Positions 1-10,098 are shown, counted from the first letter of the stretch. The stretch: DNA of 64,000 bases from Gramella sp. MT6 (GCF_019357415.1 NZ_CP048410.1:2513001-2577000); one strand, 5' to 3'. Numbers and translations are program-made. The notes: generated by a model not told the origin, from the sequence alone.

Positions 1-74
1 AAAAGTTATTAGGAAAAATCGTGAAAATACTTCAGCAAAATATGATTAGTAATACCGGGGATAATTTCTCTGGC

Positions 75-134
75 ATGTTTACTATGATTATCACGATTAC
101 AGGTATTACCCCTTTTGGGGTCCTTGCTATATAA
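75..134 (+). CDS. thrL: Putative thr operon leader peptide (19 aa, Thr/Ile-rich)
   Basis: A 19-codon ORF with ATG at 75 and TAA at 132-134 ends 59 bp before thrA. Its centre reads MIITITGIT. Over the whole peptide four residues are Thr and five are Ile, the two amino acids sensed by the enterobacterial thr leader. Other in-frame ATGs lie at 84 and, upstream, at 42, so the exact start is open. Position, size and residue bias fit a ribosome-stalling attenuator peptide. The peptide itself would have no enzymatic role. Its identity is inferred: no similarity search was made and the composition could be chance. Confidence 0.6.
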   Translation: MFTMIITITGITPFGVLAI

Positions 135-170
135 CTTCCGTCCGTACACCTGTATATTTAATTTTCATAT
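98..170 (+). promoter_or_regulatory. Candidate transcription attenuator of thrABC
   Basis: A perfect 7-bp stem pairs TACAGGT (98-104) with ACCTGTA (148-154) and is followed by a T-rich stretch at 155-170. Inside the loop a second perfect hairpin, ACCCC-TTTT-GGGGT, occupies 108-121. GGGG at 57-60 could compete for CCCC at 109-112. The 5' arm lies on the leader's Thr codons, so a ribosome stalled there would block the 98-154 stem. The pairings are seen directly; the switching mechanism is inferred. Confidence 0.4.
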
Positions 171-193
171 TAATCTTATAAACAATTTCAGTT

Positions 194-2641
194 ATGTATA
201 TCCTGAAATTTGGCGGCTCATCTTTAGCCACTTCAGAGCGAATTAAACTAGTAGCTCAAACTATTCAAGAACATTTAAAAAAGGATGCTGTCATTTCAGT
301 ATTTTCGGCATTTGGAGGGGTGACCAACGACCTTCTTCTAATGGCCGAACTCGCGTCAAAGGAAGATCTTACTTATAAAGAGATTCTTGAGAAGAATGAA
401 AAAAGACACCTGGAAGTGGTTCGAGAACTTATTCCTGTCACCGCACAAAGCAGTATTCTCAGCCAGGTCAAAAATCAGTTTAACCGGCTGGAGACATTAT
501 ATGAGGGAGTATACCTTCTAAATGAACTATCGGACAAGACCAAACATGTGATTTCCGGTTTTGGTGAGATCCTTAGCTCCTTAATCATTGCGGAATATTT
601 TAAAAGTCTGAACCTGGATAGCCTGTTTACAGATTCCCGGGAGCTGATTGTTTGTAAGAATACAAACGAGAAAGTGCTTGTTAATTATGAGGTTACCAAT
701 AGTAAATTAAAAGATTTTTTTGAAAAGAATAAAGCCGACTTTTACATAGTTCCTGGTTTTGTCGCGAAAAATGACCAGGGTGTTCCCAGTACTTTAGGTA
801 GGGGAGGATCAGATTTTACCGCAGCTATCATTGCCGGGGCTCTGGACCTGGAAAAAGTGTTTATCTATACCGACGTTAACGGGATGTTTACGGCTAATCC
901 TAACCTTGTTCCTCAAGCATATTCACTTAAGAATATATCTTATGAAGAGGCTATGGAACTATCACATTTTGGTGCGAAAGTGCTTTACCCGCCAACTTTG
1001 CAGCCATTACTGGATAAGAATATAGAGATCCATATTAAGAATACATTTGAGCCTGATGAACCGGGAACCCTGATCTCAAAATCCAGCAAAAAGAATTTCA
1101 GGTGGGTAACTGGTATTACTCATATCGACTCCATTAAATTATTGAATATTGAAGGTAGCGGCATGGTTGGTATCCCAGGTTTCTCCAAGCGTTTCTTTGA
1201 GATCCTTTTTCAGGAGCATATAAATGTTGTTCTAATTACTCAAGCCTCTTCAGAACATAGTATTTGTATTGCGGTGAAAGCCGATGAAGCTGAGAAAGCT
1301 AAAGAAGCTCTGGATGAAGCATTCGAAGCGGAGATCACTTTCAAGAAAATTAAACCGGTAGAAATTGAGGATAATGTTTCCATTATCGCACTGGTTGGTG
1401 ACCGCATGAAAAGTCACCATGGCTTAAGCGGTAAAATGTTTAGTGCCCTGGGGAATAACAACATCAATATAAGAGCTATAGCGCAGGGTTCTTCAGAACG
1501 GAATATATCTGCAGTCATTGCTAAGAAAGATGTCACCAAGGCGCTTAATACGCTTCATGAGCAGTTCTTCGAGGTTCCTTCTAAAGAACTTAACCTTTTT
1601 GTAACCGGAGTTGGAAACGTTGGAAGTAAATTATTAGACCAATTGAAAAAACAGGAGACTTACCTGCTGGAAAAATTACGATTGAAGGTAAGAGTACTTG
1701 CCGTTTCAAATTCTAGGAAAATGCTTTTCAATGAGGATGGAATTGATCTTGATCATTGGAAAGAGGATCTGGATAAAGCTGAAAAAGCCGATAAAAAGGA
1801 ATTTTTTAACCGGGTTAAACAATACAACCTGCGTAATAGTATTTTCGTTGATAACACTGCCAGCGCCGAAATTTCTGAATGGTATAAAGAATACCTCGCA
1901 AATTCCATTTCGGTGGTTACCTGCAATAAGATTGCCTGTGCAGATGCTTATGAGAATTATGAAAATCTACAAAACCTGGCCAGGGAATATGGTGCTTCTT
2001 TCCACTATGAAACCAATGTGGGCGCGGGATTACCAATCATAGATACTTTACAGAATTTAATGGCTTCGGGTGACCGAATCAGGAAGATCCAGGCAGTGCT
2101 TTCTGGTAGCCTGAACTTTGTATTCAATAATTATGATGCTTCAGAGCCTTTTTATAAAGTGGTGGAAACAGCTATGAAAGAAGGTTATACCGAACCAGAC
2201 CCAAAGATCGATCTTAGCGGAGTGGATGTTGCCAGGAAAATTCTGATCCTTTCACGAGAAAGCGGACTTAAACTGGAACTGGAAGATATTGAAAGAGATA
2301 ATTTTCTTTCTGAAGAAAGTTTGAATTCAGAGTCGAATGAAAAATTCTTTGAATTACTAAAACGGGATGAACCGGAGTTCGAGAAGCTATATAAAGATGC
2401 TGAGCAAAATAGTGCTGAATTAAAATATGTCGCGCAACTGGAAAATGGCAAGGCTAAAGTGGGCCTTCAGAAAGTAGATGCCCAGCACCCATTTGCCAAT
2501 TTAAGCGGAAGCGATAATATCGTATTGTTCTTTACAGATCGATATCCCGAGCAGCCTTTGATCGTAAAAGGAGCTGGTGCAGGAGCTGAGGTTACTGCCT
2601 CTGGTATATTTGCCGATATCATAAGAATAGGAAAGAAATAA
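194..2641 (+). CDS. thrA: Bifunctional aspartokinase / homoserine dehydrogenase
   Basis: This 815-aa fusion catalyses the first and third steps from aspartate to threonine in the cytoplasm: ATP-dependent phosphorylation of aspartate and NAD(P)H reduction of aspartate semialdehyde. The aspartokinase signature KFGGSS is at residues 5-10. Two ACT-type regulatory repeats fill roughly residues 305-460. A Rossmann motif VTGVGNVGS near residue 467 opens the homoserine dehydrogenase half, whose motif EGYTEPDPKIDLSG is near residue 660. Length and order match the E. coli ThrA/MetL architecture. It is the first gene of thrABC, 2 bp ahead of thrB, and follows a Thr/Ile-rich leader. ThrA rather than MetL is chosen from the operon context. 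Confidence 0.96.
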   Translation: MYILKFGGSSLATSERIKLVAQTIQEHLKKDAVISVFSAFGGVTNDLLLMAELASKEDLTYKEILEKNEKRHLEVVRELIPVTAQSSILSQVKNQFNRLETLYEGVYLLNELSDKTKHVISGFGEILSSLIIAEYFKSLNLDSLFTDSRELIVCKNTNEKVLVNYEVTNSKLKDFFEKNKADFYIVPGFVAKNDQGVPSTLGRGGSDFTAAIIAGALDLEKVFIYTDVNGMFTANPNLVPQAYSLKNISYEEAMELSHFGAKVLYPPTLQPLLDKNIEIHIKNTFEPDEPGTLISKSSKKNFRWVTGITHIDSIKLLNIEGSGMVGIPGFSKRFFEILFQEHINVVLITQASSEHSICIAVKADEAEKAKEALDEAFEAEITFKKIKPVEIEDNVSIIALVGDRMKSHHGLSGKMFSALGNNNINIRAIAQGSSERNISAVIAKKDVTKALNTLHEQFFEVPSKELNLFVTGVGNVGSKLLDQLKKQETYLLEKLRLKVRVLAVSNSRKMLFNEDGIDLDHWKEDLDKAEKADKKEFFNRVKQYNLRNSIFVDNTASAEISEWYKEYLANSISVVTCNKIACADAYENYENLQNLAREYGASFHYETNVGAGLPIIDTLQNLMASGDRIRKIQAVLSGSLNFVFNNYDASEPFYKVVETAMKEGYTEPDPKIDLSGVDVARKILILSRESGLKLELEDIERDNFLSEESLNSESNEKFFELLKRDEPEFEKLYKDAEQNSAELKYVAQLENGKAKVGLQKVDAQHPFANLSGSDNIVLFFTDRYPEQPLIVKGAGAGAEVTASGIFADIIRIGKK

Positions 2642-2643
2642 TT

Positions 2644-3564
2644 ATGGAAGAATTAAAAATATTCGCTCCGGCCACGGTGGCCAATCTTTCCTGCGGTTTC
2701 GATGTCCTTGGGTGTTGTCTCGATTCAGTTGGGGATGAAATGCTTATACGGAAAAATGAACTTAAGGAAGTTAAGATCACAAAGATCACCGGGCAGGACC
2801 TTCCTCTTGATGCAGATGAAAATGTTGCCGGCGTGGCAGTAAAAGCTCTGTTGAAAGAATTAGGTTCAGATGAAGGTTTTGATATCGAGATCGTTAAAAA
2901 GATAAAACCTGGTAGCGGAATAGGTAGCAGTGCTGCCAGCTCGGCAGGAGCTGTTTTTGCCGTAAATAAATTATTAGGTGAACCATTTCAAAAGAAGGAC
3001 CTAATCCCTTTTGCGATGCAAGGAGAGCTGCTTGCCAGCGGAAATGCTCATGCAGATAATGTAGCCCCGGCACTGTTAGGAGGTTTTAGCCTGGTAAGAA
3101 GTTACTGCCCACTAGAAGTGCTAAGTTTGCCGGTGCCTTCAGATCTCAGGGTGGTGGTTCTACATCCTTTAATCGAGATAAAGACCAAAGATTCAAGATC
3201 TATTATTAAACAAAATGTGAGTCTCAAAAGTGCCATTAACCAGTGGGGAAATCTAGGAGCATTTGTAAGCGCACTTTATACTGAAGATTATGAACTTCTC
3301 GGGAGAAGTCTGCAGGATGAGATCGTGGAGCCAGTGAGGTCTATTCTTATTCCTTATTTCAGGGAGCTTGATGAATTGGTCACTGGAAATGGTGCCCTGG
3401 GATTTGGTATTTCAGGTTCCGGGCCTTCGGTCTATGCCTTGTGCAGGGGAGATGAAAATGCCGAAAAAGTAAGAAATTCCATCCAAACATTTTATTCAAA
3501 AAAAGATATAGATTTCGAATTACATCTTTCAGCTATAAATGAAAAAGGAGTAAAGATCTTATGA
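2644..3564 (+). CDS. thrB: Homoserine kinase
   Basis: This 306-aa GHMP-family kinase phosphorylates homoserine to O-phosphohomoserine, the substrate of ThrC. The GHMP nucleotide-binding loop GSGIGSSAASSAGA is near residue 90. The N-terminus FAPATVANLSCGFDVLG and the C-terminal glycine motif GISGSGPSVYAL are typical of ThrB. Length is normal for the family. It starts 2 bp after thrA, and its stop overlaps the thrC start in an ATGA (3561-3564), which suggests translational coupling. Confidence 0.96.
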   Translation: MEELKIFAPATVANLSCGFDVLGCCLDSVGDEMLIRKNELKEVKITKITGQDLPLDADENVAGVAVKALLKELGSDEGFDIEIVKKIKPGSGIGSSAASSAGAVFAVNKLLGEPFQKKDLIPFAMQGELLASGNAHADNVAPALLGGFSLVRSYCPLEVLSLPVPSDLRVVVLHPLIEIKTKDSRSIIKQNVSLKSAINQWGNLGAFVSALYTEDYELLGRSLQDEIVEPVRSILIPYFRELDELVTGNGALGFGISGSGPSVYALCRGDENAEKVRNSIQTFYSKKDIDFELHLSAINEKGVKIL

Positions 3565-4856
3565 AATATTTCAGTTTAAATAATAAAGAGCATACAAGTA
3601 ATTTCGCGGATGCGGTAGTTAGAGGTCTGGCTCCGGATAAAGGGCTTTATTTTCCGGAAGAAATTGTAAAACTACCCGCGTCATTTTTTAAAGAGTTGGA
3701 TCAATTCGATAAAACCGAGATCGCTTTAAAGGCGATTCAAAAATATGTAAGTAGCGAGATTCCAGATTCAGCATTGATGGATATTATAGATGAAACCCTG
3801 GATTTTGAATTTCCGGTAGTCAATGTTCAAGAAAATATCGGCAGCCTGGAACTTTTTCATGGACCTACTTTGGCCTTTAAGGATGTAGGAGCGAGGTTTA
3901 TGGCGGGAAGTTTGGGCTATTTTATCAAAAAAGGAAATCTTGGTAAAGTGACCGTGCTGGTTGCAACTTCTGGAGATACTGGTGGTGCGGTTGCCAATGG
4001 ATTTTTAGGAGTTGATGGTATAGATGTGGTGATACTTTATCCTAAAGGGAAGGTTAGCGATATTCAGGAGAAACAGCTTACCACTTTGGGACAGAATATA
4101 ACTGCTTTGGAAGTGGATGGAGTTTTTGACGATTGTCAGAAAATGGTAAAACAAGCTTTTCTGGATAAGGATATCACAGAGCACCGCAGGCTGACTTCAG
4201 CGAACTCTATTAATCTCGCCAGGTGGTTACCGCAAATGTTCTATTATTTCCTTGCCTACCGGCAACTGGCACACAAAAATAAGAAACTGGTAATTTCTGT
4301 ACCCAGTGGAAATTTTGGAAATATTTGTGCAGGAATGCTGGCCCGTGAAATGGGATTGCCTATAGATCATTTTGTTGCGGCCAATAATGCCAATGATACG
4401 GTTACAAACTACCTGGATACTGGAAACTATAAGTCTAAACCAAGCGTAGCAACCATTTCTAATGCTATGGATGTTGGAGATCCCAGCAATTTTATTAGGA
4501 TTCTAAGGTTGTTCGATGATGAATATTCGTCTCTGAAAAAGGTGCTTTCAGCATATAGTTTTGATGATGAAGCCACCAGGAAGGCTATGAAAGAAATATA
4601 TACCGAAACAGGTTATGTCATGGATCCTCACGGTGCTGTGGGATACCTGGGCCTCAAGAAGTATTTAAAAAACAAAGATGGGTATTACGGTACCTTTTTA
4701 GAGACGGCGCATCCGGTTAAATTTCTGGATACTGTTGAAGCAGCAATAGGGGATAAAGTAGAAATACCGGACGTTATTCAGGCTTTAATGGATGAGCAAA
4801 AAAAATCCCTTCAGATCAGCAATTACGAGGATCTAAAGGGATATTTATTAAGCTGA
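3561..4856 (+). CDS. thrC: Threonine synthase
   Basis: This 431-aa PLP enzyme (fold type II) converts O-phosphohomoserine to threonine. The PLP-lysine motif GPTLAFKDVG places the Schiff-base lysine near residue 107. The phosphate-binding loop TSGDTGGAVAN follows near residue 137. The N-terminal segment resembles the usual ThrC N-terminal domain. It is the last gene of thrABC and ends 5 bp from the convergent S10 peptidase gene, with no clear terminator between them. Confidence 0.96.
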   Translation: MKYFSLNNKEHTSNFADAVVRGLAPDKGLYFPEEIVKLPASFFKELDQFDKTEIALKAIQKYVSSEIPDSALMDIIDETLDFEFPVVNVQENIGSLELFHGPTLAFKDVGARFMAGSLGYFIKKGNLGKVTVLVATSGDTGGAVANGFLGVDGIDVVILYPKGKVSDIQEKQLTTLGQNITALEVDGVFDDCQKMVKQAFLDKDITEHRRLTSANSINLARWLPQMFYYFLAYRQLAHKNKKLVISVPSGNFGNICAGMLAREMGLPIDHFVAANNANDTVTNYLDTGNYKSKPSVATISNAMDVGDPSNFIRILRLFDDEYSSLKKVLSAYSFDDEATRKAMKEIYTETGYVMDPHGAVGYLGLKKYLKNKDGYYGTFLETAHPVKFLDTVEAAIGDKVEIPDVIQALMDEQKKSLQISNYEDLKGYLLS

Positions 4857-4861
4857 AAATT

Positions 4862-6346
4862 TTAATATTTCGCTGGTTCCTCTCCTGGAAGGCTATTCTG
4901 GATGAATTCCCTAAGGTCATCATTCGCCTTTTTAAGGTCTTCATTTCTTAAATACATCATATGGCCGCTTCGGTAACCTTTAAAACTTAAGCGGTCTTTC
5001 ATCTTTCCACTTGGATCTAATTGCCACATAGAATATTTCGCATTGAAGTAAGTGGTTGCACCATCAAAATATCCTGACTGGATCAAAACGTCGAGATTTT
5101 TATTCTGTGCCATAGCCTGTCTCAAGTTCTCACCAGTATTATTTCCGCTTCTATCCCATGGATGAACCGGCCCAAACATATTATATTTCAAATCTGTTTT
5201 AAAATCCAGTTCTTCTCTCAAATAGTAGTTGATAGCAGGAGTGAAAGAATGCAACCAAGAAGTAAGTTCTACGTTATAATCTGGATTATCCCCGGCCTCT
5301 TTAGCGTCAATCCCTCTATACCTGGAGTCAAGTCGCCCTACTGTAAATCCTCCCTCTTCACGAAGCAGGTCTTTCCAGAAATACCTGAAAGGCACTTCTA
5401 AATTATTCTGAAGAATCACCTTTTTATCGATCCCGGAATAATAAGCCATTTTTTCTGCTACCTGTTGTTTTCTAGAATCTTCGATGAATCCGCCTTTTAC
5501 CAGAACAGGAAGTAATTCGTTTATCGCATAATCTTCTACTTCAGGAAGTAATTCATCAAGATCCTTTTGTTGCAGCTCCTGTGGTAATGCTTTATGGTAC
5601 CAGGCAGCCGCCGCAAAATACGGTAACCTGTTCGCGATTTCTACAGGACCTTCACGATCTAATCCTATTTCTGTTGGAGAGACTAAAATCACTCCATTAA
5701 GGTACATCCACTGACTGTTCTGAAGTTCAAGTGCCAAACCTGAAACCCTGGTTGTTCCGTAACTTTCACCGATCAAATACTTTGGCGACAACCATCTGTT
5801 TTTACGGGTTACGAAAGTATTTAGCCATTCTGCCAGATATTGAATATCTGCATTCACCCCGAAGAACTTTTCTCTGTTAATCTTACCTTCTTCATTTGGG
5901 ATCGCTCTGGAATACCCAGTATTTACAGGATTTACAAAAACAATATCGGCCACATCAAGAATAGAATGCGGGTTGTCTTTAATTCCGTAAGGCTGGATCG
6001 GGAAACCTTCATCATCTATCTTTAATACACGTGGTCCCGTATAGGCGATATGCATCCAAACTGAAGCAGATCCGGGTCCTCCATTAAAAGAAATAACCAA
6101 TGGCCGGTTTTCGGTATTTTTGACTCCACTACGCTTATAATATGTGTAGAATAAACTGGCAATAGGTTCCCTGTCTTCGTTCCACAAAGGCATAAAACCC
6201 GTTTCAGCAGTATAATCTATAGATTTACCATTGATAGTTGCTGAATGTTGGGTCGTTACCGTAGTATCTAATGGAATCTCAATATTTTGAGCATGGTTTA
6301 GTAAAGGAATTAATCCTAAGATCAATAAAAGTGAAAATTTTCGCAT
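4862..6346 (-). CDS. Secreted S10-family serine carboxypeptidase-like protein
   Basis: This 494-aa protein has a signal peptide (about residues 1-20, ending NHAQ) and should be periplasmic or secreted. It carries the S10 oxyanion segment ISFNGGPGSASVW near residue 86 and the nucleophile motif GESYGTTR with Ser195. A C-terminal SGHMMYLR supplies the catalytic His. Family S10 removes C-terminal residues from peptides at acidic pH; the substrate here is unknown. It follows aarF by 29 bp on the same strand and may be the last gene of a kefB-aarF-peptidase transcript. It is one of five unrelated exported or surface peptidases in the first 39 kb. Confidence 0.88.
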   Translation of the reverse strand: MRKFSLLLILGLIPLLNHAQNIEIPLDTTVTTQHSATINGKSIDYTAETGFMPLWNEDREPIASLFYTYYKRSGVKNTENRPLVISFNGGPGSASVWMHIAYTGPRVLKIDDEGFPIQPYGIKDNPHSILDVADIVFVNPVNTGYSRAIPNEEGKINREKFFGVNADIQYLAEWLNTFVTRKNRWLSPKYLIGESYGTTRVSGLALELQNSQWMYLNGVILVSPTEIGLDREGPVEIANRLPYFAAAAWYHKALPQELQQKDLDELLPEVEDYAINELLPVLVKGGFIEDSRKQQVAEKMAYYSGIDKKVILQNNLEVPFRYFWKDLLREEGGFTVGRLDSRYRGIDAKEAGDNPDYNVELTSWLHSFTPAINYYLREELDFKTDLKYNMFGPVHPWDRSGNNTGENLRQAMAQNKNLDVLIQSGYFDGATTYFNAKYSMWQLDPSGKMKDRLSFKGYRSGHMMYLRNEDLKKANDDLREFIQNSLPGEEPAKY

Positions 6347-6375
6347 TATTATAATTTAAATCTGAAGGTTAAAAA

Positions 6376-8046
6376 CTAATCTTTATTATTAAGGTTTTCA
6401 TCTCTGAAAATGATGACATAACTAAGTACGATAGCTCCCGCTGCTGCTAATAAAAAGAAGAGCATGGCAAGACCAGGGTAGCCGAATATGGTAAAGTCTG
6501 AAGGTACCTGCATTAACATAGAGGCACCAATGATCATCGCAGCGATGATCAATCCTAAGGTAATTCGGTTAGCCACTTTTTGAAATCCATCGGTAACCCT
6601 CTTTTCATCGATCGCATCAATTTTGATCTTGAATTCATTATTGGCCAGATTTTCAGAAATTGCATTCATTCTTTCCGGCATCTTTTCCAGGAAATGCTTC
6701 GATTCAATTAAAGTACTGAAGAAATTTTCTGGCTTTAATTCGCTTATCATTTTCTTGCGCATGATCTCATGCACATTTCTCTGTATGGCAGCCCTTAGAT
6801 CGAAATCTGGATCCAGCATGGCCACGATCTGGTCAAGATTCAGTAAAATTTTTCCCAGAATATTGATCTCTACCGGTAACTTTATATGTGTAGTAAGAGC
6901 TAATCTATTTAGCTGAATTAAAATTCTACCGGTTTGGAGGTCTTTCGCCATGCTATTCTCACTTTCCATGATCACATCGCTCACGGTCTTCGTAAATTGT
7001 TTCTTCTGAGAGTCTTCACTTAGTTCGCTCATTTTTAAAAGAGTATGAGCAGTTTTCTCACCGTTACTCTGGCTAATTGCGAGAAGTAGTTCTATTAAAT
7101 TTTCCTGAAGCTGGGGCGCGAATCTTGCAACCATGCCCAGATCTATCAATGCGATCTGATTATTTTCTGTGAACTTAATATTCCCGGGATGAGGATCTGC
7201 ATGAGCAAAACCATCATTTATTATCTGCTGAAGGTAGGCTTCTACCAGGTCTTCAACCAGGCCTGAAAAGTCATTCTCCATTTGTCGCAAGGGAGAAAGA
7301 GAAGTGATCTTTTTCCCGCTAACGAACTCCATTGTTAAAACCCTTGTAGAGCTATAATCATCTACTGGTGCTGGAATAATGAGGTTGTCAAATTGTTGAA
7401 GATTCCGCTTTAATGTTTTTAAATTTTGAGCTTCTTTTTTATAATCCAGTTCATTGATCAAAATCCGTCTCAACTCGGCAAATACTTCATCTATAGCGTA
7501 GGTCTTTGCCGTTTCCAGATGTTTTACAGCGAGGGCAGTTAATTCATCAAGGGTATCGAGATCGTCCATGAACTGTTTAGCGATTCCAGGTCTTTGAACC
7601 TTTACCGCAACAGGTTTTCCAGAATGAAGTTCTGCTCTGTGTACCTGGCCAATGGATGCGCTGGCCAAAGGTTTTTCATCAAAGGAATTAAATGCCTTTG
7701 AGATCTTAGTGCCCAGTTCCTCTTCAATGATCCCTTTTACCTCTTCAAATGGAACAGGAGAAACATTATCCTGCAAGTTGGAAAGTGAGTTCAGGTATTC
7801 ATCTGGTAAAAGGTCTGGCCTTGTAGATAGTAACTGGCCTAGTTTAATATAGGTGGGCCCCATCTGTTTTAGATCTTCCACCAGTTCTTCTGGTGACTGA
7901 TCGAACTTATGTTCTTTATCTTCCTCTGAAAGTTCTCCATTCATTGCCACTGAGCTGGTTTGGCGAAAAAGATCGCTGTTCCAGTATTTCAGCATAAAAC
8001 GTATGAACTTATAATAATTTCGGATTCTCTCTGGCGTATTGCTCAT
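6376..8046 (-). CDS. AarF/UbiB (ABC1) family atypical kinase
   Basis: This 556-aa protein has the UbiB hallmarks: a KxGQ motif (KLGQ, residues 68-71), an alanine-rich loop ASASIGQVH around residues 128-136, a nucleotide-binding Lys in VAVKVQRPG, the catalytic HADPHPGN and the metal-binding LIDLG. Two hydrophobic segments near residues 495-540 form a C-terminal membrane anchor. UbiB family members support ubiquinone or other isoprenoid lipid metabolism as ATPases or kinases. Flavobacteria use menaquinone, so a role in quinone or lipid homeostasis is only inferred. It lies 48 bp after the antiporter gene and 29 bp before the S10 gene. Confidence 0.87.
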   Translation of the reverse strand: MSNTPERIRNYYKFIRFMLKYWNSDLFRQTSSVAMNGELSEEDKEHKFDQSPEELVEDLKQMGPTYIKLGQLLSTRPDLLPDEYLNSLSNLQDNVSPVPFEEVKGIIEEELGTKISKAFNSFDEKPLASASIGQVHRAELHSGKPVAVKVQRPGIAKQFMDDLDTLDELTALAVKHLETAKTYAIDEVFAELRRILINELDYKKEAQNLKTLKRNLQQFDNLIIPAPVDDYSSTRVLTMEFVSGKKITSLSPLRQMENDFSGLVEDLVEAYLQQIINDGFAHADPHPGNIKFTENNQIALIDLGMVARFAPQLQENLIELLLAISQSNGEKTAHTLLKMSELSEDSQKKQFTKTVSDVIMESENSMAKDLQTGRILIQLNRLALTTHIKLPVEINILGKILLNLDQIVAMLDPDFDLRAAIQRNVHEIMRKKMISELKPENFFSTLIESKHFLEKMPERMNAISENLANNEFKIKIDAIDEKRVTDGFQKVANRITLGLIIAAMIIGASMLMQVPSDFTIFGYPGLAMLFFLLAAAGAIVLSYVIIFRDENLNNKD

Positions 8047-8094
8047 TAATCACGATAAATGGTTAGGTGCCTAAATTTAAAAAATAAAGCGAGA

Positions 8095-10098
8095 TTAGAA
8101 GGAAAGCAGTTTATTTAAATGATTAATATTATTTGGGTGGCCAAACAAATATAACAGGTCACCTTGTTTAATAACCGTCTCGGGGGATATCTCAGTGAGG
8201 TATCTCCGATCCCTGTGGATTGCAAGGAGAGTGACCCTGTAATTCTTACCAATACCAGACTCTTCAATGGTTTTTCCTACTATCTGATGATTATCTCTTT
8301 GAACTTTTAGAGTCACGATCTCTTTATTCGGAATATTCAAATGCTGAAGGGCAGGGGAGTGCGGACTCTTTTTCATTGAGGTCAGCATTTCGTAATCTGA
8401 TGAACGAATCTGGTTAATGAATTCCTGAATCTCATCAAATGGAACCAAATATTTCTTCAATACTCTGGTAAATATCTCAATAGAGGTTTCGAATTCTTCA
8501 GGCACCACTTCATCTGCACCTAATCTAATCGCATCCTCAATTTCTTTGACATATTTGGTTCTTACGATGATAGTCGCTGTCTGGGTGAACTGCCTGATAC
8601 TGGTTAGCATTTTCCTGGTAGCTTCAGGATCTGATATGGCAATTACGATCACCCTGGCTTCCTGAACATGAGCATGTTTTAGAATAGTAGTCTGGGTGGC
8701 ATCTCCAAAAATGATGGGTTCATTATTCTTTTTGGCCTTCTCAAAACTCTCAGGACTTGTATCTATCAGTACATAGGGTATTTCGGCTTTTCTCGCGGCC
8801 TTGGAAATATTGGACCCGTTTACTCCATAGCCTATAACTATAAGGTGGTCGTGGAGACTTTCTTCTGAAAATTCTTCCTCGGCCTTGGTACTTTTTTTAA
8901 TGTTTTCAAGTCTTTTCCGAACACCGGCTGGAATCGGTGCTTTGAGTAAAGCGTATGTTATCCTTGGGGCAGATGTGATTAGGAACGGTGTGATCCCCAT
9001 CGTGATAATAGAAATGGCCAGAAAGTATTGATAAATATTTTCCGGAATCAGGCCGTTTTCCTTTCCTACTCCTGAAAGCAAAAGGGAAAATTCCCCTACC
9101 TGGAAAAGACTGAATAAGGCCAGAAACACTGTTCTGGCAGGATATTTTAAAATAAGAACTGTTGCAGCAACCACGAGCATTTTTAACAGGATTACTCCGA
9201 GAACCAATAATAAGATATTCAATAGATTTTCTATGAAAAATTCAAGGTTCAAAAGAGTTCCTACAGATATGAAGAAAAAGCTGATAAAGATCTCACGGAA
9301 CGGCAGAACATTAGCAGTTGCCTGATGACTATAATCTGATTCAGAAATAATCAGTCCGGCGAAAAAGGCTCCTAAAGCAAGGGAGAGGCCAACTGTCGAG
9401 GTAAGCCAGGCGACGCCAAAACAGAACACTACAACGGTTAAAATGAATAATTCCTGATTCTTTGTTTTTACGACCCATCCAAAGATCTTTGGTGCAACAT
9501 ATCGTGCCAGGATGTAAACAAGCACCAGCACCAACAATATCTTTATAGCCATAATGGCTATGGTAGAAAGTATGTTAGGCGTTTCACCAGCCAGCAGTGG
9601 CGTGAAAAGCATCATAGGTACTACGATAATATCCTGGAAAATCAGGATTCCCAGACCAATTCTGCCATGAGGGGTTGACATTTCGCCTCTTTCCTGTAAT
9701 AATTTGAGAACTATGGCCGTACTACTAAGGCTGAATAGGAAACCTAAAAAAATAGAGGTATTTAGTGACAGGCCTAAAACTGATGAAATTCCAACCGTGA
9801 TTAGGATGGTTCCTCCAACCTGTAAACCTCCTCCCAGGAAAATAATTTTTTTAATCGATGCCAGGCCTTTCAGCGAGAGTTCGATCCCAATAACGAAAAG
9901 AAGAAAAATGATCCCGATTTCTGAGAGTAATTCTACTTCATGTTGTGAACTTATCAGATTGAATGCATGAGGTCCCGCAATTATTCCGGCGAGAAGAAAC
10001 CCTAGGATGGCCGGTAACTTTAATCGGTTAAATACCAGGATTATAACAATAGATAAACCTAAAATAATAACAATATCCTGGAGGATCGGGATTTCCAT
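8095..10098 (-). CDS. CPA2-type cation:proton antiporter with RCK domains (KefB-like)
   Basis: This 667-aa membrane protein has about 12 hydrophobic segments in residues 1-390, matching the Na+/H+ exchanger fold of the CPA2 family. A cytoplasmic RCK-N (TrkA-N) domain starts with IVIGYGVNGSN near residue 418. A TrkA-C domain ends the chain (about residues 580-665). The full KefB/KefC-like layout suggests ligand-gated K+ or Na+ efflux in exchange for protons. Transported ion and gating ligand cannot be read from the sequence. It is the first gene of the likely minus-strand run antiporter-aarF-S10 peptidase. Confidence 0.88.
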   Translation of the reverse strand: MEIPILQDIVIILGLSIVIILVFNRLKLPAILGFLLAGIIAGPHAFNLISSQHEVELLSEIGIIFLLFVIGIELSLKGLASIKKIIFLGGGLQVGGTILITVGISSVLGLSLNTSIFLGFLFSLSSTAIVLKLLQERGEMSTPHGRIGLGILIFQDIIVVPMMLFTPLLAGETPNILSTIAIMAIKILLVLVLVYILARYVAPKIFGWVVKTKNQELFILTVVVFCFGVAWLTSTVGLSLALGAFFAGLIISESDYSHQATANVLPFREIFISFFFISVGTLLNLEFFIENLLNILLLVLGVILLKMLVVAATVLILKYPARTVFLALFSLFQVGEFSLLLSGVGKENGLIPENIYQYFLAISIITMGITPFLITSAPRITYALLKAPIPAGVRKRLENIKKSTKAEEEFSEESLHDHLIVIGYGVNGSNISKAARKAEIPYVLIDTSPESFEKAKKNNEPIIFGDATQTTILKHAHVQEARVIVIAISDPEATRKMLTSIRQFTQTATIIVRTKYVKEIEDAIRLGADEVVPEEFETSIEIFTRVLKKYLVPFDEIQEFINQIRSSDYEMLTSMKKSPHSPALQHLNIPNKEIVTLKVQRDNHQIVGKTIEESGIGKNYRVTLLAIHRDRRYLTEISPETVIKQGDLLYLFGHPNNINHLNKLLSF

